Part shown: positions 15,245-24,269 of the stretch, in pieces | Position numbering within the stretch: position 1 is the stretch's first letter | Layout of the letters: every line of letters begins with the position of its first letter | Source: Fen-999 sp041480065 | Lineage (GTDB): Bacteria; Pseudomonadota; Gammaproteobacteria; Burkholderiales; Rhodocyclaceae | Length of the DNA stretch: 64,000 nt | Assembly (NCBI GenBank): GCA_041480065.1 | Contig: JBGOZF010000010.1 | Location: forward strand, 16,781 to 80,780 | Direction of reading: 5' to 3' | Made by a program: the position numbers and the translations under genes | The notes under the pieces: model-generated | The model's database searches: none | The model's input: only the letters and a program-made list of their open reading frames with translations | What the model was told of the DNA's origin: nothing

Positions 15245-17257
15245 ATGTCCACTTTCAGCGATTTCGAGCCGCCCGTGTTCAACAATCTGACCAGCGCAAT
15301 CCGCGCCCTCGCCATGGATGCCGTTCAGAAGGCCAATTCCGGCCATCCGGGCGCGCCCATGGGCATGGCCGAGATCGCCGAAGTGCTGTGGAATCACCAC
15401 CTCAAGCACAACCCGGGCAACCCCAAGTGGGCCGACCGCGACCGCTTCGTGCTCTCCAACGGCCACGGCTCGATGCTGATCTACGCCCTGCTGCACCTGA
15501 CCGGCTATGACCTGTCGATCGAGGACATCAAGCAGTTCCGCCAGTTGCACAGCAAGACTCCGGGGCATCCGGAATACGGCTACACGCCCGGCGTCGAAAC
15601 CACCACCGGCCCGCTCGGCCAGGGCATCACCAATGCCGTAGGCATGGCGATGGCCGAGAAACTGCTGGCCAACGAGTTCAACCGGCCCGGCCACGAGATC
15701 GTCGATCACCGCACCTGGGCTTTCCTCGGCGACGGCTGCCTGATGGAAGGCATTTCCCACGAAGCCTGCGCACTCGCCGGCACCTGGGGCCTCGGCAAAC
15801 TGACCGCCTTCTGGGACGACAACGGCATTTCCATCGACGGCCACGTCGAAGGCTGGTTCACCGACGACACGCCCAAGCGCTTCGAAGCCTACGGCTGGCA
15901 CGTGGTGGCGAACGTCAACGGCCACGACCCGGAGGCCATCAATGCCGCTATCGAAGCCGCCAAGGCGGTTACCGACAAGCCTTCGCTGATCTGCTGCCGC
16001 ACCGTGATCGGCGCCGGCTCGCCCAACAAGGCCGGCACCCATGACGTGCACGGCGCGCCGCTGGGCGACGCCGAAATCGCCGCCGCCCGGCCGCATATCG
16101 GCTGGGTCTTCGCGCCATTCGAGATTCCGGATGAAGTCTATGCGGAATGGGACGGCAAGAAGAAGGGTGCCGCCGCCGAAGCCGCCTGGAGCCAGAAATT
16201 CGAACGCTATGCCAAGGCCAATCCGGAGCTTGCCGCCGAGTTCAAGCGCCGTACCGCCAATGAGTTGCCGGCCAAGTGGGCCGAGCACGCAAGGAAGGCC
16301 ATCGAGGCCGCCAATACCAAGGCGGAAACCGTCGCCACCCGCAAGGCCTCGCAGATCGCCATCAACGCGCTGGCGCCCGTCCTGCCCGAATTCGTCGGCG
16401 GCTCGGCCGACCTCACCGGTTCCAACCTGACCAACTGGACCGGCTGCAAGCACGTCTCCGGCAAGCAGCCCGGCAACTACATCTCCTACGGCGTGCGCGA
16501 ATTCGGCATGTCGCACATCATGAACGGCATGGCCCTGCACGGTGGCATCCTGCCGTTCGGCGGCACCTTCCTGATGTTCTCGGAATACGCCCGCAACGCC
16601 TTGCGCATGTCGGCGCTGATGAAGCAGCGCGTGATCTACGTGTTCACCCACGACTCCATCGGCCTCGGCGAAGACGGCCCGACGCACCAGCCGGTGGAGC
16701 AGACCGCCACGCTGCGCATGATCCCGAACATGGACGTCTGGCGCCCCTGCGACACGGTCGAGACCATGATCGCCTGGACCAGCGGCGTCGAGAAGCGCAC
16801 CGGCCCGACCGCGCTCTGCCTGTCGCGGCAGAACCTGCCCTTCGTCGCTCGCGACGCCGCGACCATCGAAGCCATCAAGCGCGGCGGCTACGTCATTTCC
16901 GAAGCCAAGGGCGCGGCCAAGGCCGTGATCATTGCCACCGGCTCCGAAGTGGATCTCGCTCTCAAGGCCCAGGCCGCGCTGGCGCAGGAAGACATTCCCG
17001 TGCGCGTGGTTTCCATGCCCTGCACGAACACGTTCGACCGCCAGGATGCAGTCTATAAAGAAAGCGTGCTCGGCAAGGGCTTGCCGCGCGTCGCGGTGGA
17101 AGCCGGCGTCACCGACGGCTGGTGGAAATATGTCGGCACAGAGGGTAAGGTGATCGGTCTCGACCGCTTCGGCGAGTCCGCCCCGGCCGGTGTGCTGTTC
17201 AAGGAATTCGGTTTCACGGTAGCCAACGTCGTGAATGCCGTTGAGTCTTTGCTCTAA
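15245..17257 (+). CDS. tkt: Transketolase
   Basis: 670 residues. Thiamine-diphosphate enzyme transferring two-carbon ketol units in the Calvin and pentose phosphate cycles. N-terminal signature NSGHPGAPMGMAEIAEVLW (~residues 30-48), TPP motif GDGCLMEGISHE with ..DDNGISIDG downstream, and pyrimidine-binding FTHDSIGLGEDGPTHQPVEQ. The ATG at 15245 with GAGGAAA upstream is used; the 34 codons before it are not conserved. It lies 23 bp before gap, in the same operon. Confidence 0.96.
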   Translation: MSTFSDFEPPVFNNLTSAIRALAMDAVQKANSGHPGAPMGMAEIAEVLWNHHLKHNPGNPKWADRDRFVLSNGHGSMLIYALLHLTGYDLSIEDIKQFRQLHSKTPGHPEYGYTPGVETTTGPLGQGITNAVGMAMAEKLLANEFNRPGHEIVDHRTWAFLGDGCLMEGISHEACALAGTWGLGKLTAFWDDNGISIDGHVEGWFTDDTPKRFEAYGWHVVANVNGHDPEAINAAIEAAKAVTDKPSLICCRTVIGAGSPNKAGTHDVHGAPLGDAEIAAARPHIGWVFAPFEIPDEVYAEWDGKKKGAAAEAAWSQKFERYAKANPELAAEFKRRTANELPAKWAEHARKAIEAANTKAETVATRKASQIAINALAPVLPEFVGGSADLTGSNLTNWTGCKHVSGKQPGNYISYGVREFGMSHIMNGMALHGGILPFGGTFLMFSEYARNALRMSALMKQRVIYVFTHDSIGLGEDGPTHQPVEQTATLRMIPNMDVWRPCDTVETMIAWTSGVEKRTGPTALCLSRQNLPFVARDAATIEAIKRGGYVISEAKGAAKAVIIATGSEVDLALKAQAALAQEDIPVRVVSMPCTNTFDRQDAVYKESVLGKGLPRVAVEAGVTDGWWKYVGTEGKVIGLDRFGESAPAGVLFKEFGFTVANVVNAVESLL

Positions 17258-17279
17258 ACCCTATCAGGAGATCAGTACC

Positions 17280-18284
17280 ATGACGATCAAAGTCGGTATC
17301 AACGGATTTGGCCGTATCGGCCGTATGGTGTTCCGGGCCATCGCCAAGGAAGCCGAGTTTTCGGACATCGAAGTCGTCGGCATCAACGACCTGCTCGATC
17401 CGGAGTACCTGGCCTACATGCTGAAGTATGACTCGGTGCACGGCCGCTTCAACGGCGACATTTCCGTCGACGGCAACACGCTGATCGTCAAGGGCAAGAA
17501 GATTCGCCTGACCGCCGTCAAGGATCCCGCCGAGCTCAAGTGGGGCGAGATCGGGGCCGACATGGTCATCGAATCCACCGGCCTCTTCCTGACCAAGGAA
17601 AGCTGCGAGAAGCACATCGCCGCCGGCGCCAAGAAGGTCGTGCAGTCGGCTCCATCCAAGGACGACACGCCGATGTTCGTCTTCGGCGTAAACCACGCGA
17701 AGTACGCGGGCGAGAAGATCGTTTCCGCCGCTTCCTGCACCACCAACTGCCTGGCCCCGGTGGCCAAGGTGCTGCACGACAACTGGGGCATCAAGCGCGG
17801 CCTGATGACCACCGTGCATGCCGCCACGGCGACCCAGAAAACCGTCGACGGCCCGTCGATGAAGGACTGGCGCGGTGGCCGCGGCATCCTGGAGAACATC
17901 ATCCCCTCCTCCACCGGCGCCGCCAAGGCTGTCGGCAAGGTCATCCCCGAGCTCAACAAGAAGCTCACCGGCATGGCCTTCCGCGTGCCGACCTCCGACG
18001 TGTCGGTGGTCGACCTGACGGTCGAACTGACCAAGGAAGCCAGCTACGAGGACATCTGCAAGGCCATGAAGGCCGCCTCCGAAGGCGCGCTGAAGGGCGT
18101 GCTGGGCTATACGGCCGAGAAGGTCGTTGCCACCGATTTCCGCGGCTGCACCACGCCGTCGGTATTCGACGCCGAAGCGGGCATCGCGCTCGACTCCACC
18201 TTCGTCAAGGTCGTGGCCTGGTACGACAACGAGTACGGCTACACCTGCAACATGCTGCGCTTCGTCAAGCACGTCGCGAAGTAA
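17280..18284 (+). CDS. gap: Glyceraldehyde-3-phosphate dehydrogenase, type I
   Basis: 334 residues. Rossmann motif INGFGRIGR (residues 7-15), catalytic Cys153 in ASCTTNCLAP, and WYDNEYGYTCNM near the C-terminus. It reduces 1,3-bisphosphoglycerate in CO2 fixation and works in the reverse direction in glycolysis. AGGAG is 8-10 bases upstream of the ATG at 17280; the 15 earlier codons in frame overlap the tkt end and are rejected. Confidence 0.97.
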   Translation: MTIKVGINGFGRIGRMVFRAIAKEAEFSDIEVVGINDLLDPEYLAYMLKYDSVHGRFNGDISVDGNTLIVKGKKIRLTAVKDPAELKWGEIGADMVIESTGLFLTKESCEKHIAAGAKKVVQSAPSKDDTPMFVFGVNHAKYAGEKIVSAASCTTNCLAPVAKVLHDNWGIKRGLMTTVHAATATQKTVDGPSMKDWRGGRGILENIIPSSTGAAKAVGKVIPELNKKLTGMAFRVPTSDVSVVDLTVELTKEASYEDICKAMKAASEGALKGVLGYTAEKVVATDFRGCTTPSVFDAEAGIALDSTFVKVVAWYDNEYGYTCNMLRFVKHVAK

Positions 18285-18291
18285 GTCGATA

Positions 18292-18377
18292 TCACCACGG
18301 AGAACGCAGAGGGCGCAGAGAGAACCAAGAGAAAAGCCGTTTGAGTTTCTCTGCGTTCTCTGCGTTCTCTGCGGTGA
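18292..18377. repeat. Palindromic intergenic repeat, gap-pgk copy
   Basis: The two ~32-bp ends are an imperfect inverted repeat: left TCACCACGGAGAACGCAGAG and, read from the other strand, right TCACCGCAGAGAACGCAGAG. Inside the arms an AGAACGC unit is reiterated. A sibling with GGACGCAAA units fills the next spacer (19576). The right arm ends 13 bp before the pgk ATG. Confidence 0.7.
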
Positions 18378-18390
18378 AAGGTTCTTGAAA

Positions 18391-19572
18391 ATGACATTCA
18401 AACGACTCGTCGATTTCGACCTCAAGGGCAAGCGCGTCTTCATCCGCGCCGACCTCAACGTCCCGGTCAAGGACGGCAAGGTCACCTCCGACGCCCGCAT
18501 CACCGCTTCCATGCCCACCATCGAGGCTTGCCTTGCGGCCGGTGCCAAGGTGATGGTCACCTCCCACCTGGGCCGTCCCGAGGAAGGCGTCTTCTCGCCC
18601 GAGAACTCACTCCAGCCCGTGGCCGACGTCATGGCCAAGAAGCTCGGCAAGCCGGTGCGGGTCATCCGCGACTGGGTGAACGGCGGCTTCGAGCTTGCCG
18701 CCGGCGAGGTCGTGCTGCTGGAGAACTGCCGCTTCAACAAGGGCGAGAAGAAGAACGTCGAGGAGACGGCGAAGAAGTACGCGGCGCTGTGCGACCTCTT
18801 CGTCATGGACGCCTTCGGCACCGCCCACCGGGCCGAGGCCTCCACCTACGGCGTCGCCCAGTTCGCGCCCGCCGCCTGCGCCGGCCTGCTGGTCGCCCGG
18901 GAACTCGAGGCCCTGCACAAGGCCCTGGCCAACCCGGCCCGGCCCATGGTAGCCATCGTCGGCGGCTCCAAGGTGTCCACCAAGCTGACCGTCCTCGAGG
19001 CCCTGTCCGAGAAGGTGGACCAGTTGGTGGTCGGCGGCGGCATCGCCAACACCTTCCTCAAGGCATCCGGCAAGAACGTCGGCAAGTCCCTGTGCGAGGA
19101 CGACCTGGTGCCCACGGCCCAGGCCCTGATGAAGAAGATGACCGCCCGCGGCGCCACCATCCCCATCGCCGTCGACGTGGTCTGCGGCAAGAAGTTCGAT
19201 GCTGCCGAGCCGGCCGTACTCAAGGACGCGGGCAGCGTCGCCGACGACGACATGATCTTCGACATCGGCCCGAAGTCGGCGAAGGAACTTGCCGACGTCA
19301 TCATGAAGGCCGGCACCGTGGTCTGGAACGGCCCCGTGGGCGTCTTCGAGTTCGACCAGTTCGGTGCCGGCACCAAGACCATCGCCATGGCCATCGCCAA
19401 CACCAAGGCCTTCACGCTCGCCGGTGGTGGCGACACCATCGCCGCCATCCAGAAATACGACATCTACGACAAGGTGTCCTACATCTCCACCGCCGGTGGC
19501 GCCTTCCTCGAATACCTCGAAGGCAAGGTACTGCCTGCGGTCGAAATCCTCGAGCAGAGGGCGAAGGGCTGA
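18391..19572 (+). CDS. pgk: Phosphoglycerate kinase
   Basis: 393 residues. Phosphorylates 3-phosphoglycerate, the product of RuBisCO, with ATP. N-terminal RVFIRADLNVPVKDGK (~residues 15-30), VTSHLGRP, and the nucleotide-binding GGGDTIAAI near the C-terminus. The start is at 18391 (MTFKRLVDFDL), well inside a longer open frame that begins within gap. AAAGG lies 9 bases upstream, at the edge of the palindromic repeat. Confidence 0.97.
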   Translation: MTFKRLVDFDLKGKRVFIRADLNVPVKDGKVTSDARITASMPTIEACLAAGAKVMVTSHLGRPEEGVFSPENSLQPVADVMAKKLGKPVRVIRDWVNGGFELAAGEVVLLENCRFNKGEKKNVEETAKKYAALCDLFVMDAFGTAHRAEASTYGVAQFAPAACAGLLVARELEALHKALANPARPMVAIVGGSKVSTKLTVLEALSEKVDQLVVGGGIANTFLKASGKNVGKSLCEDDLVPTAQALMKKMTARGATIPIAVDVVCGKKFDAAEPAVLKDAGSVADDDMIFDIGPKSAKELADVIMKAGTVVWNGPVGVFEFDQFGAGTKTIAMAIANTKAFTLAGGGDTIAAIQKYDIYDKVSYISTAGGAFLEYLEGKVLPAVEILEQRAKG

Positions 19573-19575
19573 TAC

Positions 19576-19664
19576 TCACCACAAAGGACGCAAAGGACAC
19601 CAAGGTTCACAAAGAAGTAAGGGCTTTCTGGTTTCCTTTGCGTCCTTCGCGTCCTTTGCGGTAA
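19576..19664. repeat. Palindromic intergenic repeat, pgk-pyk copy
   Basis: Left arm CACCACAAAGGACGCAAAGG; right arm, read on the opposite strand, TACCGCAAAGGACGCGAAGG. It fills the whole pgk-pyk spacer, ending 4 bp before the pyk ATG. Its layout matches the element at 18292 although the reiterated unit differs (GGACGCAAA versus AGAACGCAG). Confidence 0.7.
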
Positions 19665-19668
19665 ACCC

Positions 19669-21105
19669 ATGCAACGTACGACAAAAATCGTCGCCACTCT
19701 GGGACCGGCATCCACCGATGCCGAAATGCTCAACAAGCTGGTCGCCGCCGGCATCGATGTCGTGCGGCTCAATTTTTCCCACGGTACGCCCGCGGATCAC
19801 CGGCAGCGCGTAGACAACCTGCGCCTGGCGATGAGCGCGCAGAACCGCACGGTCGGCGTCATGGCCGACTTGCAGGGACCGAAGATCCGCATCGGCAAGT
19901 TCGCCGGCACCAAGGTGCTGCTGAAGCAGGACCAGACCTTCGTGCTGGATACGGAATGCAAGCTGGGAGATGCAAACCGGGTCGGTCTCGATTACCCCGA
20001 ACTCGTGCGCGACGTCGCCGCCGGCGACGTGCTGCTGCTGGACGACGGCCGCATCGTGATGGATGTGGACCGCGTCGACGATTCCGAGATTCATTGCCGG
20101 GTCCGCCATGGCGGCGAGCTGTCCAACAACAAGGGCATCAACAAGCAGGGCGGCGGACTCTCGGCACCGGCGCTGACCGCCAAGGACATCGAGGACATCA
20201 GCACCGCCGCCAGCCTCGATGTCGACTACGTCGCCGTCTCCTTTCCGAAGTCGGGCGACGATATGCATCAGGCCCGCGAACTCCTCCGCTCCGCCGGCTC
20301 GCGGGCGATGCTAATCGCCAAGATCGAACGCGTCGAAGCCATCCAGAACCTGCAGGAAATCATCGACGCCAGCGACGGCGTCATGGTCGCGCGCGGCGAC
20401 CTGGCTGTCGAAGTCGGCGACGCCGCGGTGCCGGCGCTGCAAAAGCGCATCATCCGCACGGCGCGCGAACGCAACCGATTCGCCATCACCGCCACGCAGA
20501 TGATGGAGTCGATGATCCACAGCCCGACGCCGACCCGCGCCGAGGTTTCCGACGTCGCCAACGCCGTGCTCGACGGCACCGATGCCGTCATGCTGTCGGC
20601 CGAAACCGCGGCCGGCGAATACCCGGTCGAAACCGTCGAAGCCATGGCGCGCATCTGCCTCGAGGCGGAAAAGTCGGCGGATGTTTCCCTCGAGAAGCAC
20701 TTTCTCGACCGCGTGTTCACCCGCATCGATCAATCGATCGCCATGGCCGCGCTGTTCGCCGCCGAGCACCTGAAGGTGAAGGCCATCGCCGCCCTCACCG
20801 AGTCGGGTTCCACCGCCTTGTGGATATCGCGGCTCTACTGCGGCGTGCCGATCTATGCGCTGACGCAGGACATACGCACCCACTTCAAGGTCAGCATCTT
20901 GAAAGGGGTATATCCTTTGCTGATGCGCCATTCCGGGCGGGACCGCGATACCCTGCTGCGCGAAGCCGAACAGGAATTGATCCGCGCCGGCGCCGTGCAG
21001 CCGGGCGATCTGATTGCCCTCACCATCGGCGAACCCATCGGCACGCCCGGCGGCACCAACACGCTCAAGATCGTCAAGGTGGGCGACCACCAGACAACCG
21101 ATTGA
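19669..21105 (+). CDS. pyk: Pyruvate kinase
   Basis: 478 residues. Transfers phosphate from phosphoenolpyruvate to ADP. TKIVATLGPAS at residues 4-14, substrate/metal motif AKIERVEAIQNL, and MVARGDLAVEVG. The start agrees with the family N-terminus, yet there is no Shine-Dalgarno sequence because the palindromic repeat abuts the ATG. A catabolic kinase inside a CO2-fixation operon is a gene order also seen in other betaproteobacteria. Confidence 0.96.
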   Translation: MQRTTKIVATLGPASTDAEMLNKLVAAGIDVVRLNFSHGTPADHRQRVDNLRLAMSAQNRTVGVMADLQGPKIRIGKFAGTKVLLKQDQTFVLDTECKLGDANRVGLDYPELVRDVAAGDVLLLDDGRIVMDVDRVDDSEIHCRVRHGGELSNNKGINKQGGGLSAPALTAKDIEDISTAASLDVDYVAVSFPKSGDDMHQARELLRSAGSRAMLIAKIERVEAIQNLQEIIDASDGVMVARGDLAVEVGDAAVPALQKRIIRTARERNRFAITATQMMESMIHSPTPTRAEVSDVANAVLDGTDAVMLSAETAAGEYPVETVEAMARICLEAEKSADVSLEKHFLDRVFTRIDQSIAMAALFAAEHLKVKAIAALTESGSTALWISRLYCGVPIYALTQDIRTHFKVSILKGVYPLLMRHSGRDRDTLLREAEQELIRAGAVQPGDLIALTIGEPIGTPGGTNTLKIVKVGDHQTTD

Positions 21106-21123
21106 CCAACCAAGGAGATAGAC

Positions 21124-22188
21124 ATGCCCCTCGTTTCGATGCGCCAGCTGCTCGACCATGCCGCCGAACACGGCTACGGCCTGCCGGCGTTCAACGTCAA
21201 CAACCTCGAACAGATCCAGGCCATCATGGAAGCGGCCGAGGAAACCGACAGCCCGGTGATCATGCAGGGCTCGGCCGGCGCCCGCAAGTACGCCGGCGAA
21301 GCCTACCTGCGCCACCTGATCGAAGCCGCCATCGAGACGCATCCCGACATCCCCATCGTCATGCACCAGGACCATGGCGCCAGTCCGGCGGTGTGCATCC
21401 AGTCGATGCGCTCCGGCTTCTCCAGCGTCATGATGGACGGCTCGCTGATGGAAGACGCCAAGACGCCGTCGACCTTCAAGTACAACGTCGACGTCACCAG
21501 GCACGTGGTCGACATCGCCCACGCCATCGGCGTTTCGGTCGAGGGCGAGCTGGGCTGCCTGGGCTCCCTGGAAACGGGCAAGGGCGAGAAGGAAGACGGC
21601 CACGGCGCCGAAGGCACACTTTCCCACGACCAACTGCTGACCGACCCCAACGAGGCCGCCGAGTTCGTCAAAGCCACCGGCGTCGACGCGTTGGCCATCG
21701 CCATCGGTACCAGCCACGGCGCCTACAAGTTCACGCGGCCGCCCACCGGCGCCGTGCTGCGCATCGACCGCATCAAGGAAATCCACGCCCGCATCCCCAA
21801 CACCCATCTGGTGATGCACGGCTCCTCTTCAGTGCCGCAGGAGTGGCTGAAGATCATCAACGAGAACGGCGGCGAGATGGGCTCCACCTACGGCGTGCCG
21901 GTCGAGGAAATCGTCGAAGGCATCAAGAACGGCGTGCGCAAGGTGAACATCGACACGGATCTCCGCATGGCCTCCACCGGCGCCATCCGCCAGTTCATGA
22001 ACAAGGACCGCAAGAATTTCGACCCGCGCAAGTACCTGGCCGAAGCCCGCAAGGCCATGAAGGAAATCTGCAAGGCCCGCTACCAGGCCTTCGGCTGCGC
22101 CGGCCAGGCCAGCAAGATCAAGGGAATCGCGCTGGAAACCATGGCCAACCGCTACAAGAAGGGCGAGTTGAACGCAATCGTGAAGTAA
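21124..22188 (+). CDS. fba: Class II fructose-bisphosphate aldolase
   Basis: 354 residues. Zn-dependent aldolase joining glyceraldehyde-3-phosphate and dihydroxyacetone phosphate; the class also handles sedoheptulose bisphosphate. Metal and active-site segments: VMHQDHGASP, GELGCLGSLETGKG, TSHGAYKF and LVMHGSSSVPQEW. AAGGAG ribosome site. Last gene of the operon, followed by a strong terminator. Confidence 0.96.
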   Translation: MPLVSMRQLLDHAAEHGYGLPAFNVNNLEQIQAIMEAAEETDSPVIMQGSAGARKYAGEAYLRHLIEAAIETHPDIPIVMHQDHGASPAVCIQSMRSGFSSVMMDGSLMEDAKTPSTFKYNVDVTRHVVDIAHAIGVSVEGELGCLGSLETGKGEKEDGHGAEGTLSHDQLLTDPNEAAEFVKATGVDALAIAIGTSHGAYKFTRPPTGAVLRIDRIKEIHARIPNTHLVMHGSSSVPQEWLKIINENGGEMGSTYGVPVEEIVEGIKNGVRKVNIDTDLRMASTGAIRQFMNKDRKNFDPRKYLAEARKAMKEICKARYQAFGCAGQASKIKGIALETMANRYKKGELNAIVK

Positions 22189-22212
22189 GTTGGTTCAGCG
22201 CACGAAGAAGCA

Positions 22213-22235
22213 AAGGCCGCCCACGTGGCGGCCTT
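22213..22235 (+). terminator. Intrinsic terminator after fba
   Basis: AAGGCCGCC and GGCGGCCTT form a 9-bp stem around CACGT, followed by CTTCTTCC. It closes the prkB-fba operon. Confidence 0.75.
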
Positions 22236-22295
22236 CTTCCGTAACGCTCGCCTGCCCATCGGGCAAGCACGCGGCTCGGGTCCAGGACGAGCCAG

Positions 22296-22619
22296 CTAGT
22301 GTGACGAGGTCATCGGACCCAGCATTCTCCGATAGAGCGCCTCGCGTTCGTTGGCCGCGACACGCACCAGCTTGCCGAACGCGCTGTCCGGAACAGGGCG
22401 GTACTTGCGTCTGTTCCTCGACATCCGGACCTCGCGCCATCCGACCAGCACGAGCCAGTCCCAGAGTTCGGACGATACCGGTTCCGTCACCTTCATCACC
22501 ACGCGCCGCTTCACGATTGATGCGCCCACGCTGGGGCAAGGCCCCGGGGATGGCAAACGACGTCGCTCCCTTGCCGGTTTGCCGCCACCCGAAAACAGGT
22601 TACGCAATGTCTTTAGCAT
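22296..22619 (-). CDS. Small conserved-looking hypothetical protein
   Basis: 107 residues from the ATG at 22619, beginning MLKTLRNLFSGGGK. Not recognised. It is basic, with a central region (ELWDWLVLVGWREVRMSRNR) and a C-terminal helix (ANEREALYRRML) of ordinary protein composition, which argues for a real gene. The ribosome site is weak. It is convergent with fba and flanked by non-coding DNA on both sides. Confidence 0.5.
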   Translation of the reverse strand: MLKTLRNLFSGGGKPARERRRLPSPGPCPSVGASIVKRRVVMKVTEPVSSELWDWLVLVGWREVRMSRNRRKYRPVPDSAFGKLVRVAANEREALYRRMLGPMTSSH

Positions 22620-22685
22620 GTTTAGGCTCTGTACCAAGTCAAACCGAAGGCCCGTCAAGGTCCGCGGCGATTTTATGACTTCTGC

Positions 22686-22717
22686 CGGTCATACTCAATC
22701 TGTCATTTCCCTGCTTG
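22686..22717 (+). promoter_or_regulatory. Possible Pho box upstream of psiE
   Basis: CGGTCAT and a perfect CTGTCAT half-site lie 7 bp apart, about 120 bp before psiE. The PhoB consensus is two CTGTCAT units 4 bp apart, so the spacing is off. It is reported because psiE belongs to the Pho regulon in Escherichia coli. The rest of the 207-bp gap before psiE shows nothing else. Confidence 0.3.
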
Positions 22718-22826
22718 CAAGGTTATGTACTCAAATCCTCGGCCACCGCCCGGCGGGTGAAGGCGGCCGCGTTTTGCGGTAAAGTTCCGGCTCCGCTCCA
22801 GCCGGACCGGTTCTCTATCCCACACC

Positions 22827-23273
22827 ATGGACATCCAATCCCACGCGCTCGACCGCATCCGCCGCTTTTTCTCCGGCGGCCTGGACATAATCGAATACAT
22901 CGGCCTGCTGGTCATCGCCTTCGCCACCACGGCGGCGATGTACCACGAGGTGACGTCGATGTTCTCGTCGAAGTGGGTGGCGCTGGCCGACCTGCTGTTG
23001 ATGTTCCTCTATCTCGAAGTGCTGGCCATGATCGGGCAGTACTTCAAGTCCGGCCACCTGCCGGTGCGCTATCCGCTCTACATCGCCATGGTGGCGCTGG
23101 CGCGCTATCTGGTGCTCGATCTCAAGGAACTGACCGAATGGCGCATGCTGGCCGTGGCCGCCGCCATTCTTCTGCTGACGCTCGCCGTGCTGGCGATCCG
23201 CTTCGGTCATGTCCGCTATCCCTATCGGGAAGACGCGACGGCCGCCAACCAAAAACCCTATGTTCGCGAGTAA
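22827..23273 (+). CDS. psiE: PsiE-family phosphate-starvation-inducible membrane protein
   Basis: 148 residues with four predicted membrane helices (about residues 22-40, 51-70, 80-97 and 106-125). IEYIGLLVIAFATTAAMYHEV and the YFKSGHLPVRYPLYIAMVALAR segment fit the PsiE family. Biochemical function is unknown. It is followed after 4 bp by purC and may share its transcript. Confidence 0.82.
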   Translation: MDIQSHALDRIRRFFSGGLDIIEYIGLLVIAFATTAAMYHEVTSMFSSKWVALADLLLMFLYLEVLAMIGQYFKSGHLPVRYPLYIAMVALARYLVLDLKELTEWRMLAVAAAILLLTLAVLAIRFGHVRYPYREDATAANQKPYVRE

Positions 23274-23277
23274 TGCC

Positions 23278-24162
23278 ATGACCCAATCGCTTTACGAATC
23301 CGACATCCCCAGCCTGCCGCTGCTCGGCCGCGGCAAAGTGCGCGACATCTACGCCGTCGGTACCGACAAGATGCTGATCGTCGCCAGCGACCGCCTGTCC
23401 GCCTTCGACGTCATCCTGCCCGACCCCATTCCCGGCAAGGGCGCCGTGCTGACGGCGGTCGCCGATTTCTGGTTCGCCAAGCTCGCCCACATCATCCCCA
23501 ACCAGTTGACCGGCATCGATCCTGAAACCGTGGTTTCCGGCGAATCCGAGCGTGCCCAGGTGCGCGGCCGCGCCACCGTCGTCAAGCGCCTGAAGCCCCT
23601 GCCCGTGGAAGCGGTAGTGCGCGGCTACCTGATCGGCAGCGGCTGGAAGGACTACCAGAGCTCCGGCCGCGTCTGCGGCATCCAGTTGCCCGCAGGACTG
23701 CAAATGGCGCAGCAACTTCCCGAGCCACTGTTCACGCCGTCGACCAAGGCCGAGATCGGTACCCACGACGAGAATATTGACTTTGCGACTGTCGAGAAAC
23801 TTGTGGGCAGCGACCTTGCTGCGCAAGTACGCGACGCCACGCTGCGCCTTTATACCGAGGCGGCCGCCTACGCGGCATCAAGGGGCATTATCATCGCCGA
23901 CACCAAGTTCGAGTTCGGTCTTGATAACGGCGGCAAGCTCCACCTGATCGACGAGGTGCTGACGCCGGACTCGTCGCGTTTCTGGCCGGCCGACACCTAC
24001 AAGGTCGGTACCAGCCCTGCCAGTTTCGACAAGCAGTTCGTCCGCGATTACCTGGAAACGCTCGATTGGAACAAGAAGGCGCCCGGCCCGAAGCTGCCTG
24101 CCGAGATCATAGAGAAGACCGCCGCCAAGTATCGCGAAGCCCTGGAGCGCCTGACCACCTGA
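23278..24162 (+). CDS. purC: Phosphoribosylaminoimidazole-succinocarboxamide synthase
   Basis: 294 residues. Purine synthesis step joining CAIR and aspartate. LLGRGKVRDIYAVG near the N-terminus, SDRLSAFDVILPDPIPGKG, and DTKFEFGLD are the SAICAR synthetase signatures. The start at 23278 lies 4 bp after psiE; an upstream ATG at 23260 would overlap psiE. Confidence 0.96.
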   Translation: MTQSLYESDIPSLPLLGRGKVRDIYAVGTDKMLIVASDRLSAFDVILPDPIPGKGAVLTAVADFWFAKLAHIIPNQLTGIDPETVVSGESERAQVRGRATVVKRLKPLPVEAVVRGYLIGSGWKDYQSSGRVCGIQLPAGLQMAQQLPEPLFTPSTKAEIGTHDENIDFATVEKLVGSDLAAQVRDATLRLYTEAAAYAASRGIIIADTKFEFGLDNGGKLHLIDEVLTPDSSRFWPADTYKVGTSPASFDKQFVRDYLETLDWNKKAPGPKLPAEIIEKTAAKYREALERLTT

Positions 24163-24182
24163 GGCAATCTCCCCGGCGACCC

Positions 24183-24205
24183 AAGCCCCGCGTTGCGCGG
24201 GGCTT
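24183..24205 (+). terminator. Intrinsic terminator after purC
   Basis: AAGCCCCGCG and CGCGGGGCTT pair over 10 bp around a TTG loop, followed by CTAGTTT. Confidence 0.8.
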
Positions 24206-24269
24206 CTAGTTTCTGGCTGCGTCCCCATTTATCAAACAATAGCCACCTAAGTCCATCTGAAGAACAACC

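Noticed and set aside
20311..21819. 502-codon minus-strand frame opposite pyk/fba
   Set aside because: Shadow of two well-identified genes; His/Asp/Gly-rich nonsense composition and no ribosome site.
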